Source: Scatomorpha sp040765295
Lineage (GTDB): Bacteria; Bacillota; Clostridia; Oscillospirales; Oscillospiraceae
Direction: 5' to 3'
Length of the DNA: 64,000 nucleotides
Assembly (NCBI GenBank): GCA_040765295.1
Contig: JAXGSB010000001.1
Coordinates: 1,860,001 to 1,924,000, forward strand
The notes under the pieces were generated by a model that saw nothing but the letters and a program-made list of their open reading frames with translations, was not told the DNA's origin and did no database searches. Below are positions 20,464-28,700 of this stretch, piece after piece; positions within the stretch are counted from its first letter, which is position 1; each line of letters begins with the position of its first letter. A program made the translations under genes and the position numbers.

Positions 20464-21296
20464 CAGGCGGCGGGCCCGGAGAAGGCGGCGTAAACGCCCT
20501 TTTCCTTTGCCTTGAGGACAAAGCAGTCGTGCATTATGCGCCCCTGTATGACATGGCCGTCGACATCGGGGTGGTCCTTGAGTATCCTGTAGGTCTCTAG
20601 CTTTTTGGGCGCAACGGCCGCTCCCTTGGCGGCTATTATGAAGAGGCAGCCTGTGGGCATGTAGCTGTCGGGCACAATGCGAATCTGCGCCCCGTCTATG
20701 AGCCCGCAGACCCCGTGGACAAGCGCCTGTTCGCCCGTCTTTTCGAGCGCAATGGCCTGATCGGCAAGCTTGAGCTTTATGGCCTCGGTGCTTCCGATGA
20801 AAAGCACCCTGCCGCTGAGCGGCACGTTCTCGTTCGAGAGCTTGGCGTTGGCCTTCATTATCTTCTCTATCGCATCGGACTTTGAGAGGCTTTGCGAATA
20901 CTCCTTCTGTCCTGCGTTTGCCGAGAGCTTGAGAAGCCTGTATTTATCGAGCTCGGGGATTATAACCGCCCTGATGTTCTGCTTTAAAACTCTGGCGGCC
21001 GCCTTGAGCATGAGCTGGCTGGTGTTGTTGCCCTTGTCGATGGCGCCGTTAAAGCTCTTATCCTGCGAAACGGTCATCTCCTGCACTGTGTCGCCGAGTT
21101 CCTCGAGTACGCCGAAGCGGTTCTGCGTGGCGGACCTCTGATAGTCGTTGAGCTGCAGATTGTCGAGGGTGTAGACCTTGACGGTGGCAACGCCCGTCCA
21201 GTCGTATTTCTGGGAAAAGAGCCCCTCGGTGCAGGACGAGAGCGTAAAGCTCTCCGAAAGTTTTGCCGATGCTTTTTCTGCTAAATTGATTGACAT
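20463..21296 (-). CDS. Phage major capsid protein
   Basis: 277 residues. It matches the clostridial phage coat family by pattern: N-terminal NLAEKASAKLSESFTL, then YDWTGVATVKVYTLDNLQL, DYQRSATQNRFG, ELGDTVQEMTVSQDKSF, IDKGNN, VIIPELDKYRL, NVPLSGRVLFIGS, and C-terminal VDGHVIQGRIMHDCFVL. The length is typical for an HK97-fold coat protein without a delta domain, which agrees with the separate scaffold gene upstream. ATG 21296 follows GGGAGGAAC. It would self-assemble into a procapsid with scaffold and portal. Confidence 0.85.
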   Translation of the reverse strand: MSINLAEKASAKLSESFTLSSCTEGLFSQKYDWTGVATVKVYTLDNLQLNDYQRSATQNRFGVLEELGDTVQEMTVSQDKSFNGAIDKGNNTSQLMLKAAARVLKQNIRAVIIPELDKYRLLKLSANAGQKEYSQSLSKSDAIEKIMKANAKLSNENVPLSGRVLFIGSTEAIKLKLADQAIALEKTGEQALVHGVCGLIDGAQIRIVPDSYMPTGCLFIIAAKGAAVAPKKLETYRILKDHPDVDGHVIQGRIMHDCFVLKAKEKGVYAAFSGPAA

Positions 21297-21314
21297 AGTT
21301 CCTCCCTAAAATTT

Positions 21315-21758
21315 TCAGTCTTCCAAAAAACCGAGTTCAAAGTCGTCGAGGGCTTCACCCGCGCTCTCGCCCTTTAGGCTTCCGCTCGAGCGCTCCTTGT
21401 TCTGCCTGAGCCGGCTCTCGGTTTTATAAAGCTCTTTGTAGCGCTGGGCCTCGGCCTCGGCAGAGGCAAGCCTAGATTTCAGCTCTTCGTGCTCGTAGGC
21501 GGCGCTGAGGCTCATGCCCGCGTTGAGATTTTCGAAAAAGCCGTCGGTAAAAACCTCTTCGCCGCTTTTAAGCCTCTCTGCAATCTCGGGGTGCTTTTCC
21601 AAAAGCTCGGCGGCGGCGCGGCCCAGCTCGTCTTCCGCTTCCTCGCTCTCTCCGCTTTCTTCCCTCGGCTCCTCGGCAGGCTCCTGTTCGTTCTCCGCTT
21701 CAAAATAAGATAAGTCCGCCTGTTCTTCGGTCTTTAAGTCCTTTGTTTCTTCTTCCAT
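21315..21758 (-). CDS. Phage scaffolding-like protein
   Basis: 147 residues, strongly acidic N-terminus (residues 1-55 mainly Glu/Asp/Ala/Ser), then a predicted coiled coil (HEELKSRLASAEAEAQRYKE, then LYKTESRLRQNKERSS). Acidic, helical, between portal and major capsid: this is the position and composition of head-assembly scaffolds. ATG 21758 follows AAAGGAG; an earlier ATG at 21773 lacks a site. No sequence motif proves the function. Confidence 0.65.
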   Translation of the reverse strand: MEEETKDLKTEEQADLSYFEAENEQEPAEEPREESGESEEAEDELGRAAAELLEKHPEIAERLKSGEEVFTDGFFENLNAGMSLSAAYEHEELKSRLASAEAEAQRYKELYKTESRLRQNKERSSGSLKGESAGEALDDFELGFLED

Positions 21759-21775
21759 ACCTTCTCCTTTCATTT

Positions 21776-23224
21776 TTAAATCTTAAATCTCGTTTCCCTT
21801 TCGGCTATATCCTCCAAGAGCCCCTGCCTGTCGGATATGAGCTCATCGGGTATGCGCTTTAAATAGTCTTCGATGCCTATTTTGTTTTGAGAGAGCAGGG
21901 CGTTAAGGGTTGAAACCGAGCCCAGCTCGCTCCAATAGGCCGAAGCGCCGACATCTAAAGAGAGTTCAATCCCCAGCTCTCTTATCTCGGCAAAGTCGAA
22001 AAGCTCGCCGTCGATAAGCCTTTCTCCCATATATCCCGCCAGAAAATCGAGATAGCCCAGCCCCAAGTCCTCCACCGCATCATAGAGATTCTGCTTTGTA
22101 AACTCGTTTGAGGTTGCGGCGGCCTTTTGCAGGGCCAAAATCGCCGAGGTGTTATAGGGCGCGCCCTCGCCAAGAGCCGTGCCCGTCGCGCCCGCCGCAG
22201 TTTGACTCAGCTCAATAGAGAGCCTTATGAACTCCGAAACCTGCGGCGAAATCTCGGCGGGAGAGAGCACCTTGGCAACACCCTCTACCCCGCCGCCGAA
22301 AACCCCTATCGCCTTGCCCACACCGTTGTCCCAGCTCTCTATCCTCGTCTTGTCGTAGACTATCTTGGGAAAGGCCATGGATGTGAGAGATATGAGGCTC
22401 ATTGCGAAGAGCTTGTTCACGAAAATCTGATTCGGTATGAGCGAACTCACAAGGGCCTCGCCGTGACAGGAGTTTCTTATGTAGTCCCACGACATATAAG
22501 AAACGGGATAGCGCCTGAGCCCCAGCGCCCACGGGCGGCGCACAAAGACATCTTTTGTGCACTCGGCGGCATAGACCTCCCCGTCTTTTTTAAAGAGCTT
22601 TAGAAGCACCCTTGTTTTCGGCGCGACAGAGTTTTTATATTCCGGCTCGGGGACAATATCGTTATAGTTTTCCTCGCCGTTCAGCCTCGCCCGCTTTCTT
22701 AAGTTCTCGGTTTCTTCAAGGCGCTCGATGATTATAAAGGGCTGCGGCTGCACATCATAGCTTGCTGAATTTCCGAAATAAATCTGCGTGTTAGGAATGA
22801 GCTCCGTTCGGATCAGGCCGCCCTCGGGGCTGTCTTCCCAAAAGCTGTAGCTTGCCGCGTCGCCGTCGACGGCGGCGTTTAGGAAAAACTCCCTCGTGAG
22901 CCTCGAGAGCCGCTGCGACTTCGTTATCTTTTTAAGCTCCGAGTTCACCGCCTTTTCTATGAGTTCGCGCCTCGGATTCTCGCTGTTTAAAACCGTCGCC
23001 CTAAACTCCAGCTTGTTTGAGGTGTTCGAGGCTATGACGAAGAGCGTCACCCTTTTGATGAAGTTTATCACCGGTGTGGGAAGTCCGTTTGCGCGAACTC
23101 CCTCCCACTGCCTGCCTATGAAGAAGTTTTCGTTCCGCTTTACCCGCTCGAAGAGGTTTAGGCTCTCTTTATAAGCTCTGAGGCGCTCATATTCTTTGAA
23201 AATCTCAATGCTTTCCGTCTTCAG
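21776..23224 (-). CDS. Phage portal protein (probable CTG start)
   Basis: Dodecameric DNA-entry ring of the phage head. The frame carries the clostridial portal pattern: FFIGRQWEGVRANGLPTPV, INFIKRVTLFVIASN, HGEALVSSLIPNQIFVNKLF, GAPYNTSAILALQKAAATSN and C-terminal ISDRQGLLEDIAE. The first ATG/GTG/TTG is GTG 23071, but conserved portal sequence (IFKEYERLRAYKESLNLFER) continues upstream in frame. The best upstream start is CTG 23224, nine bases after AAGGAGG, giving 482 residues, a normal portal length. The start region overlaps the end of the preceding gene by 20 bases. Confidence 0.8.
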   Translation of the reverse strand: MKTESIEIFKEYERLRAYKESLNLFERVKRNENFFIGRQWEGVRANGLPTPVINFIKRVTLFVIASNTSNKLEFRATVLNSENPRRELIEKAVNSELKKITKSQRLSRLTREFFLNAAVDGDAASYSFWEDSPEGGLIRTELIPNTQIYFGNSASYDVQPQPFIIIERLEETENLRKRARLNGEENYNDIVPEPEYKNSVAPKTRVLLKLFKKDGEVYAAECTKDVFVRRPWALGLRRYPVSYMSWDYIRNSCHGEALVSSLIPNQIFVNKLFAMSLISLTSMAFPKIVYDKTRIESWDNGVGKAIGVFGGGVEGVAKVLSPAEISPQVSEFIRLSIELSQTAAGATGTALGEGAPYNTSAILALQKAAATSNEFTKQNLYDAVEDLGLGYLDFLAGYMGERLIDGELFDFAEIRELGIELSLDVGASAYWSELGSVSTLNALLSQNKIGIEDYLKRIPDELISDRQGLLEDIAERETRFKI

Positions 23225-23456
23225 TCTCTTTGCCCTCCTTTTCTATCGGCCAATAGCCCAGAATGTTCTCAACGCCCTCGCGGTAGAGCCGCGCTTCCTT
23301 CTCGGCCTCGCGCTCCTGAGGGCTCTTTTTCCTCTTGCTTTTTACTGCTGCGTTCGGCGGTCGGCGCATTGCCGCAAGCAGAGTTGCCAGCGTAAAGACC
23401 GAAACAAAGAGCGAAAAAAGCGCAATCAGCGCGCTTATAAATAAAAGGGGCTCCAT
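23205..23456 (-). CDS. Small single-pass membrane protein of the phage island
   Basis: 83 residues from ATG 23456. N-terminal transmembrane helix (PLLFISALIALFSLFVSVF), then a basic segment (SKRKKSPQEREAEKEARLYR) and YWPIEKEGK. It is one of three consecutive membrane proteins before the portal. It could be a lysis accessory protein (spanin- or antiholin-like), but nothing in the sequence proves it. The start ATG lies one base after the stop of the XhlA-like gene. Confidence 0.6.
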   Translation of the reverse strand: MEPLLFISALIALFSLFVSVFTLATLLAAMRRPPNAAVKSKRKKSPQEREAEKEARLYREGVENILGYWPIEKEGKETEDGKH

Positions 23457-23457
23457 A

Positions 23458-23721
23458 TCAGAGCCCAAGAGTGCCCAGAATATAGGCCGAGCCGCCCGCA
23501 AGCGCCGCCCATATAAGCTTTTCGAAAAGATTTTCCCAGCGTTTTGCCGGAATGAGTGCAATGCGCTTGAGCTCGAGCTTTATCTCGTTGAGGCTGAGCT
23601 TCATGTTGTCCTGCTCGTTTGCCATAGCGGCCAAACTCGCCCTAAGCTCTTCCTGGCAGAGCATCCTGTCTTCAAGCCTCTCTATGCGGCGTTTGCACTC
23701 TTTAAGCTTGTCTTCTTTCAT
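23458..23721 (-). CDS. XhlA-like membrane lysis protein
   Basis: 87 residues from ATG 23721. A long charged helical stretch (LKECKRRIERLEDRMLCQEE, QDNMKLSLNEIKLELKRI) precedes one C-terminal transmembrane helix (LIWAALAGGSAYILGTLGL). This coiled-coil-then-helix layout matches haemolysin XhlA of PBSX-type prophages, which works with a holin. ATGA overlap with the holin stop. Confidence 0.65.
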   Translation of the reverse strand: MKEDKLKECKRRIERLEDRMLCQEELRASLAAMANEQDNMKLSLNEIKLELKRIALIPAKRWENLFEKLIWAALAGGSAYILGTLGL

Positions 23722-23957
23722 TCGCTCTCTCCTGCACCGTTTTCTTTCGCCTTGCGCTCTCTCGACATGAGCAGCCAGATATTCCATATGGCCGAGATAC
23801 CGGCGGCAAGGGCCGCAGGCAGGAGAGCATAGACAAGTTCGAAATTCAGGCTCATAAGGTTTGGAGCCTCCTCTAAAACCACAATCAGCTTCGGGATGAG
23901 CACCCCCAAAAAGGCCTGTATAAAGGTTTTAATCGCTCTTATCAGGCAGTCTTTCAT
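23718..23957 (-). CDS. Phage holin-like protein
   Basis: 79 residues from ATG 23957, after GAGGAGGAAG. Two hydrophobic segments (FIQAFLGVLIPKLIVVL and LVYALLPAALAAGISAIWNI) and a charged tail (SRERKAKENGAGESE) are the normal build of class II phage holins. It would make membrane holes that release the amidase. Confidence 0.75.
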   Translation of the reverse strand: MKDCLIRAIKTFIQAFLGVLIPKLIVVLEEAPNLMSLNFELVYALLPAALAAGISAIWNIWLLMSRERKAKENGAGESE

Positions 23958-24075
23958 TTTTCTTCCTCCTCTTTCTTTTTCTCTTCGGCGCAAAGCAGTT
24001 CGTACATTCGGGTTTTGGGCAGGAAAGACAGGCTTTTATCATCTCCGGACTGTCGCCCTCTGCTTTTCTACCCAT
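23929..24075 (-). CDS. 48-residue cysteine-cluster protein
   Basis: Begins MGRKAEGDSPEMIKACLSCP and continues with KPECTNCF, then a very basic stretch rich in Lys/Arg. Four cysteines spaced C-x2-C-x4-C-x2-C suggest a zinc knuckle. ATG 24075 overlaps the stop of the preceding gene by eight bases and its 3' end overlaps the holin start, so it is embedded in the operon. Similar tiny CxxC proteins accompany phage modules in Clostridia. The function is unknown. Confidence 0.6.
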   Translation of the reverse strand: MGRKAEGDSPEMIKACLSCPKPECTNCFAPKRKRKRRKKNERLPDKSD

Positions 24076-24316
24076 TTTTCCGAAGCCTCCGCGCCCTTAT
24101 CCTCATAACATCGGCATAGATTTTTCTTTGAAGGGCCCTTCTCTTGTCTCTGTCGGATTTTGCGCTTTTCATATAGCGATTGCAGCCCTCTCCGGCGGGG
24201 CAGCCGCGGTGAATGCCCCTTATAAGATAGAACTCGCAGAGATCCACAGGGCCGCTCAAGTCGAAGCCCTCGTAGAGATATTTGCAGCCCCGGCAGCTTT
24301 CATCAACTAAACTCAT
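24068..24316 (-). CDS. Cysteine-rich small phage protein, first gene of the capsid operon
   Basis: 82 residues from ATG 24316 after GGAGGAAA. Motifs CRGCKYL, VDLCEFY, HRGCPAGEGCNRYM (six cysteines) point to a zinc-binding fold, followed by an Arg/Lys-rich tail (DKRRALQRKIYADVMRIR). First gene after the promoter. Could be a DNA-binding regulator; not recognisable further. Confidence 0.6.
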   Translation of the reverse strand: MSLVDESCRGCKYLYEGFDLSGPVDLCEFYLIRGIHRGCPAGEGCNRYMKSAKSDRDKRRALQRKIYADVMRIRARRLRKNG

Positions 24317-24347
24317 TTTTTCCTCCAAGTATCTTTTAACTAAAGCA

Positions 24348-24406
24348 AATATATAAAAGATTCTTGTATATGTCAACAGCTAGTTCAAAGATTCTTGTAA
24401 TTATTC
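24348..24406 (-). promoter_or_regulatory. Capsid operon promoter with two operator half-sites
   Basis: On the minus strand TTGACA (24371-24376), 17-base spacer, TATATT (24348-24353), 32 bases before the first ATG. The motif AAGATTCTTGTA (plus-strand reading) occurs twice in the same orientation, 24357-24368 inside the promoter spacer and 24388-24399 just upstream of the -35, 31 bases or three helical turns apart. The same motif lies upstream of the S24 repressor gene. Confidence 0.65.
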
Positions 24407-24447
24407 TCCCCCGCTTGCGGGTTTTCTTTTCTAAAGGCAAATTCTCC

Positions 24448-24476
24448 TTGATTAAATAAGCTTTCGATGCTAGAAT
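24448..24476 (+). promoter_or_regulatory. rpsT promoter
   Basis: TTGATT (24448-24453), 17-base spacer, TAGAAT (24471-24476). Divergent from the capsid operon promoter, about 70 bases away. Confidence 0.6.
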
Positions 24477-24520
24477 TATTTTTTGCCAGACTTTATTTAT
24501 GAGGAGGTGAAACCGGAAAT

Positions 24521-24793
24521 ATGGCAAATCTTAAGTCCTCGATTAAGAGAGCTAAAACGAACGAGAAGGCCTTCATGGAAAACAAGGCCAAGAGAACAGC
24601 GCTTCGCAGTCAGATTCGCAAGTACGACAGCGCCATTGCAGAGGAAAACCGCGAGGCCGCCGAGACGCTTTTCCCCCTAACCGTAAAGCAGCTCGACAAG
24701 GCCGTTGCTAAGGGTCTTATTCACAAGAACAAGGCCGCCAACCTCAAGAGCTCAATGGCAAAGAGGTTAAACGCCCTCAGCGCCGCAGAATAA
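24521..24793 (+). CDS. rpsT: Ribosomal protein S20
   Basis: 90 residues, the complete S20: MANLKSSIKRAKTNEKAF, then basic helices and the C-terminal HKNKAANLKSSMAKRLNAL. It binds 16S rRNA in the 30S body. Start ATG 24521 follows GAGGAGGTGA. It is monocistronic with its own promoter and terminator. A single essential host gene between the phage island and the next phage-like gene marks the chromosomal context. Confidence 0.97.
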   Translation: MANLKSSIKRAKTNEKAFMENKAKRTALRSQIRKYDSAIAEENREAAETLFPLTVKQLDKAVAKGLIHKNKAANLKSSMAKRLNALSAAE

Positions 24794-24802
24794 GCAGGCG
24801 TG

Positions 24803-24846
24803 AAAAAGCCGGTCCGTGACTTAAGTTTCACGGGCCGGCTTTTTAT
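24803..24846 (+). terminator. rpsT terminator
   Basis: AAAAAGCCGGTCCGTGA and TCACGGGCCGGCTTTTT form a long stem ending in a T-run; it also serves the opposite strand. Confidence 0.85.
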
Positions 24847-24856
24847 TTTGTTTTAC

Positions 24857-25207
24857 CTACAGCTCGGCGCCCTCGCCGAGACCGTGGGTGATGATGTGCA
24901 GCACCTTGCCGCGGCTCTTGGGCTCTTTTATTATAACTCCCTCTTCCTCTAGTTTAAGTATATGGCCTATGCCGCTTGCGTTCTTCCCCTCGGAGAGGAG
25001 CTTGTTGAGTAGCCAGTCTTCCCTGCAGAGCTTTAACATATTAAGCTCTCTTTTAATCTCTTTGCTCTCGGCGAGCTCTATTATCTCCGCCTCGCTGAGG
25101 TCGAGCTCTAAAAGCAGGCCTTGAAGCGAGGGAAAACGCTCCTCGGCCTCTCTCTTTTTTATATAGTTTTTTACTTTTTCTTTAAATTCCCGCTCTTTTT
25201 TATTCAT
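24857..25207 (-). CDS. Small helical protein, possibly terminase-small-subunit-like
   Basis: 116 residues, nearly all predicted helix: EREFKEKVKNYIKKREAEER, then FPSLQGLLLELDLSEAEIIE, later WLLNKLLSEGKNASGIGHIL. The phrase F-P-S-L-Q-G-x-x-x-x-L followed by short helices recalls the HTH of phage small terminases, and the codon use resembles the adjacent island. A C-terminal HIITHGLGEGAEL is unlike that family. It lies beyond rpsT, transcribed toward it, with no terminase large subunit nearby. The assignment is tentative. Confidence 0.4.
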   Translation of the reverse strand: MNKKEREFKEKVKNYIKKREAEERFPSLQGLLLELDLSEAEIIELAESKEIKRELNMLKLCREDWLLNKLLSEGKNASGIGHILKLEEEGVIIKEPKSRGKVLHIITHGLGEGAEL

Positions 25208-25278
25208 AAAAGCAATATATCAAAGGGTGCGTGAATTTAATAGGCACGCTTAAAACTCATATGTTTTGCGCCCTTTTT

Positions 25279-25495
25279 CTTGGCTCCACTGTGTAAGGGG
25301 AGCTGTCAAAAAACCTGCGGGTTTTTGACTGAGGGGTTGCTCTGCCGCAGTATATATTCCCATAAATTTAAGTGGTTGATATAGGCTAATATCTAGCCTG
25401 AATTAAAAAACTAACAGCAAACTATATCTATTTGTTTTGTCAACCCGCCCGTCACGGCTTACGCCGTGCCACCCGCCCTTGCACAGGGCGGGCAA
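25279..25495 (+). repeat. Composite A+B intergenic repeat, copy 2
   Basis: Family A (25279-25352: CTTGGCTCCACTGTGTAAGG, then AGCTGTCAAAAAAC, GTTTTTGACTGAGGGGTTGC) and family B (25435-25495: TTTGTCAACCCGCCCGTCAC.. with inner CACGGC..GCCGTG and CCCGCCC..GGGCGGG), joined by about 85 AT-rich bases. Almost identical to copy 3. The gap 25208-25720 otherwise holds a partial second family B tail (25545-25600) and the terminator below; no gene. Confidence 0.8.
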
Positions 25496-25603
25496 GATTA
25501 TATCGAAGATTTTACATCATTTTGGGCTTGACTTTTTATTTGCAGGCTTACATAGGGAGGGCAAGGAATTGTCGCATATTTTACAGATTTCAGCTTTTAA
25601 AAT

Positions 25604-25638
25604 CCCCCTTCGTCGGGTTTTCGTTCCGACGAAGGGGG
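25604..25638 (-). terminator. Strong hairpin after the Cna-B protein gene
   Basis: CCCCCTTCGTCGG / CCGACGAAGGGGG, 13 perfect pairs with a 9-base loop, followed by ATTTTAAAAG on the minus strand. It lies about 80 bases downstream of the surface protein gene. Confidence 0.75.
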
Positions 25639-25720
25639 CTGTGTTTTATAATCTTATGTTCTCAACAGGCTCTCTTATCTCCCCAAAGTTTTAAAATCTT
25701 AGAAACCGACGACAAGAAAG

Positions 25721-28700
25721 CTACTCGTCTTCTTCGTTTTCAACGCTCTCTTCACTTTCAACGCTTTTTGCTCTTTCTTTTTCGAGATATTTCCAAAGCA
25801 TAAGAGAGGCAAGCCCCGCCGCTGCAAGCAGGCAAATACCGGCGTAAAGCTGCAAGTTAGATGTGTCGCCCATTTTGGGTACATAAACATTCACATAGGG
25901 GCTGTAGGTATTGGTGACAGTGAAGCCCTTTGCGGCGTCGCCCTTGACGGCATATTTATAGTACTGAACCGGATTTTCTCTTACAGTATAGACTATTTTC
26001 TTTCCGTCCTTGTACTCGTCAACTCCCGTGAATGTTCCCTTCCAGCCGCCGGCCTTTGTGATTTCCAATTTTATGCCGCTGTCTTTACCGTTGGCATAGA
26101 GCCTTAGGGTCACGGAATCGGGCCTCTTTAGAGCCTTATTGTCCGAGTCTTTCCAAAGCTTAGTTACTTCTATGTCGATCTTGCTCGGCGCGCGGGTGCT
26201 TGTAACAACAAAGCCGCTTGCCGCTTTGCCCGTTATCACAGAGGCATAGCCCTCGCCAATGGGGTCCTGCTCTATGGTGTAGACAATCTTCTTTCCGCCT
26301 TTATACTCGTCCAGCCCCGCAAAGCTTCCTTTCCAAGAGGTCGCCTTTGTGATGTCAATAAAATTGCCCGAATAAGTTCCGTCTACCAAGAGTTTTACCC
26401 TCACCGAGTCGGGACGTTTGCCGTCTTGATTGTCTTTGTCGTTCCAGAGTTCTGTGACGTCTATATCAATCTTGCTCGGCGTGTGAGTGTTTGTAATCGT
26501 AAATCCGTCCGAGGCGTTGCCGGTTATCTCAGTACTGTATCCGGGACCGGAAACTTCCTTTAGAGTGTAGGTTTTACCATCGTCAGGCACATTCTGGAAG
26601 CTGCCCTTCCAGAGGTTTGCCTCATTGAGTACCAGCTGTTTTCCCGTACTTGCCCCATCGGCTAAAAGCTCAACGGTGATGCTTTCGGGGCGCAGTCCGT
26701 CTTGGTTGTTGTTGTCGTTCCAAACCTTATTGACCTTGATATTTGTTGTATTAGGGTCTGCTTTTATAAAGTTTATGTGCACGACTGTGTGGATTCCAAA
26801 CGGCTCCGAGAGCTCCGGGTCGCTTGTCGTCACTCCGGTATCTGAAACAACAAATTCGGTAAAGCCCGTATCGTCGACATAGCCGTCGGGCGGCGCAATT
26901 GAGAACAGCCTGTATGTTCCATTCGTAAGCCTTACTCCGTGGGGAATATTTTTCGAAACATAGGCGTGCCAAGGCAGAGTTACAAAATTGCTACCGACTT
27001 TTTGCTGAATTACGAGCTCCGCCCAGGGTAGATTGGCGGGTGCGCCGTCTTTATCCCGCGCATTGAGAAAAAGCAATTTTTCAAATTCACTTGTCGGGAC
27101 GTTTGGCAATGCCACCACATTGTTTAAAGCCACATGATATTCGCCGTCTTTATCCTCGACCTCAAGCTCTCCGCTTGATGTAATACGAAAATATACCCTG
27201 CTGTCGCTCGAAAGCGAGTAACCGGCAGGCGCATCTTCCTCTATATAAGCATAGTCAGCGCCCTTTTTCAAAAACCACTCCTCAGGCTCGCCCGATTCCC
27301 ACCCTGCAAAGAATCCTGTTTTTGGCGGATCTGTATCTTCTTCCAAAGTAAGGCTTGCGCCGGCAAGCTCTGCGGTGGGATTTGTGATATCGACTTTTCT
27401 GAATATAACTTTAACGCCCTTTTCAAGTGTGAGCTGAACAAGGTTATCGCCTCTCGGCGTCCAAGTCGACGTTTTCGGATTGTATATATCAACTTTGCCC
27501 TCGCTGTTTACTCTGAACTTGAGCCACACGCCCTGCGCATAACCGCCTCCAATCATATACGCAAATCCGTACTCAGCTTCGGGAAGCTCGATGGTTTTGA
27601 TGTTTCCGTCCGTCGTCCAGCCGTCTATATAATCGCCGTTTCCCTTATTCAAATCCACCTTTACGCCCGATATTTCTTCGAAACCTGCTTTGTCAAGTAC
27701 GGAAAAGCGTATCGGATAAACGGGGATGCGCTCGTTTTCCACTTTTATCTCGGTGATTTCCTCATGCTCTGCGGAGCCTAACAGAGAGAATATTTTGCCG
27801 TCGTCTTTAACTCTGAAAGTGTAGTCTATGGCGTTGTAGTAGCCCTCGGGCGCCTTGGTCTCGGTCAGCTTGTAGTCGCCTGCCGGGATATGATACTCCC
27901 ACGGGTTTTGGTCTTTTGTGTTGTGTTTCGTACCGTCAACCGCAAACCAGTTAGCGGCATCCGCCTTCCACCTCAAAAGCTCGAACTCGGCGGTTTTTTT
28001 GGCATCATATCCGGGCTTTCCCTCTTCGATGAAGAGATTGTTGTTCTCATCGGTCTTCTTTATGGGAACATTATGTTGAGGTTTCAGCTCGTTTTTAATT
28101 TTTATCTCGGTAATAGGCGCGCCCTCCACTCCGCCTGTGAGCGGGACTAACGTTCCGTCTTCTTTCAATCTGAAATGATAGTCGGGTGCGGCTTTATAAT
28201 ACCAAGGCGCCTCGAACTCTTCAAGATAGTAGTCGCCTGCCGGGATATGATACTCCCACGGGTTTTCGTCTTTTGTATTGTGCTGACTGCCGCCGACCGT
28301 ACACCACATTGAGGTATCCGGATCCCACACATGAAGATCAAATTTGGCAGTTTTTTCGGCATTATACCCGGGCTGAGTCTCCGTCAAAAAGAGGTTTTCG
28401 TTCTCATCCACTTTTTTAAAGCTTACATGAGCGCCGCGGTTGAGCTTAAGGGGTACCGTGTTGCCGGGCTCCGCAGGCTTCCATTCGCCCAATTCGGAGC
28501 TGTTGAATGTAACAGCGCCGTCATCGTCCACGTTTATTTCAACATGTCGCCTCCACATATACGGCTCAGGCAAGGGAGTGCTGCCCTCTACGACTCTATA
28601 GTTTCCCGGACGAAGCTTAAGCGCCCACGGATTTGCGATTGTACTTATGTGGTCGTCCGGATAATCGGGATAGGCAGCAAATTCCGTGCCGTTATGGCGC

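Noticed and set aside
18013..25207. Calling the region an ordinary intact prophage
   Set aside because: No terminase large subunit, tail, integrase or replication gene is present and no attachment-site repeats were found.
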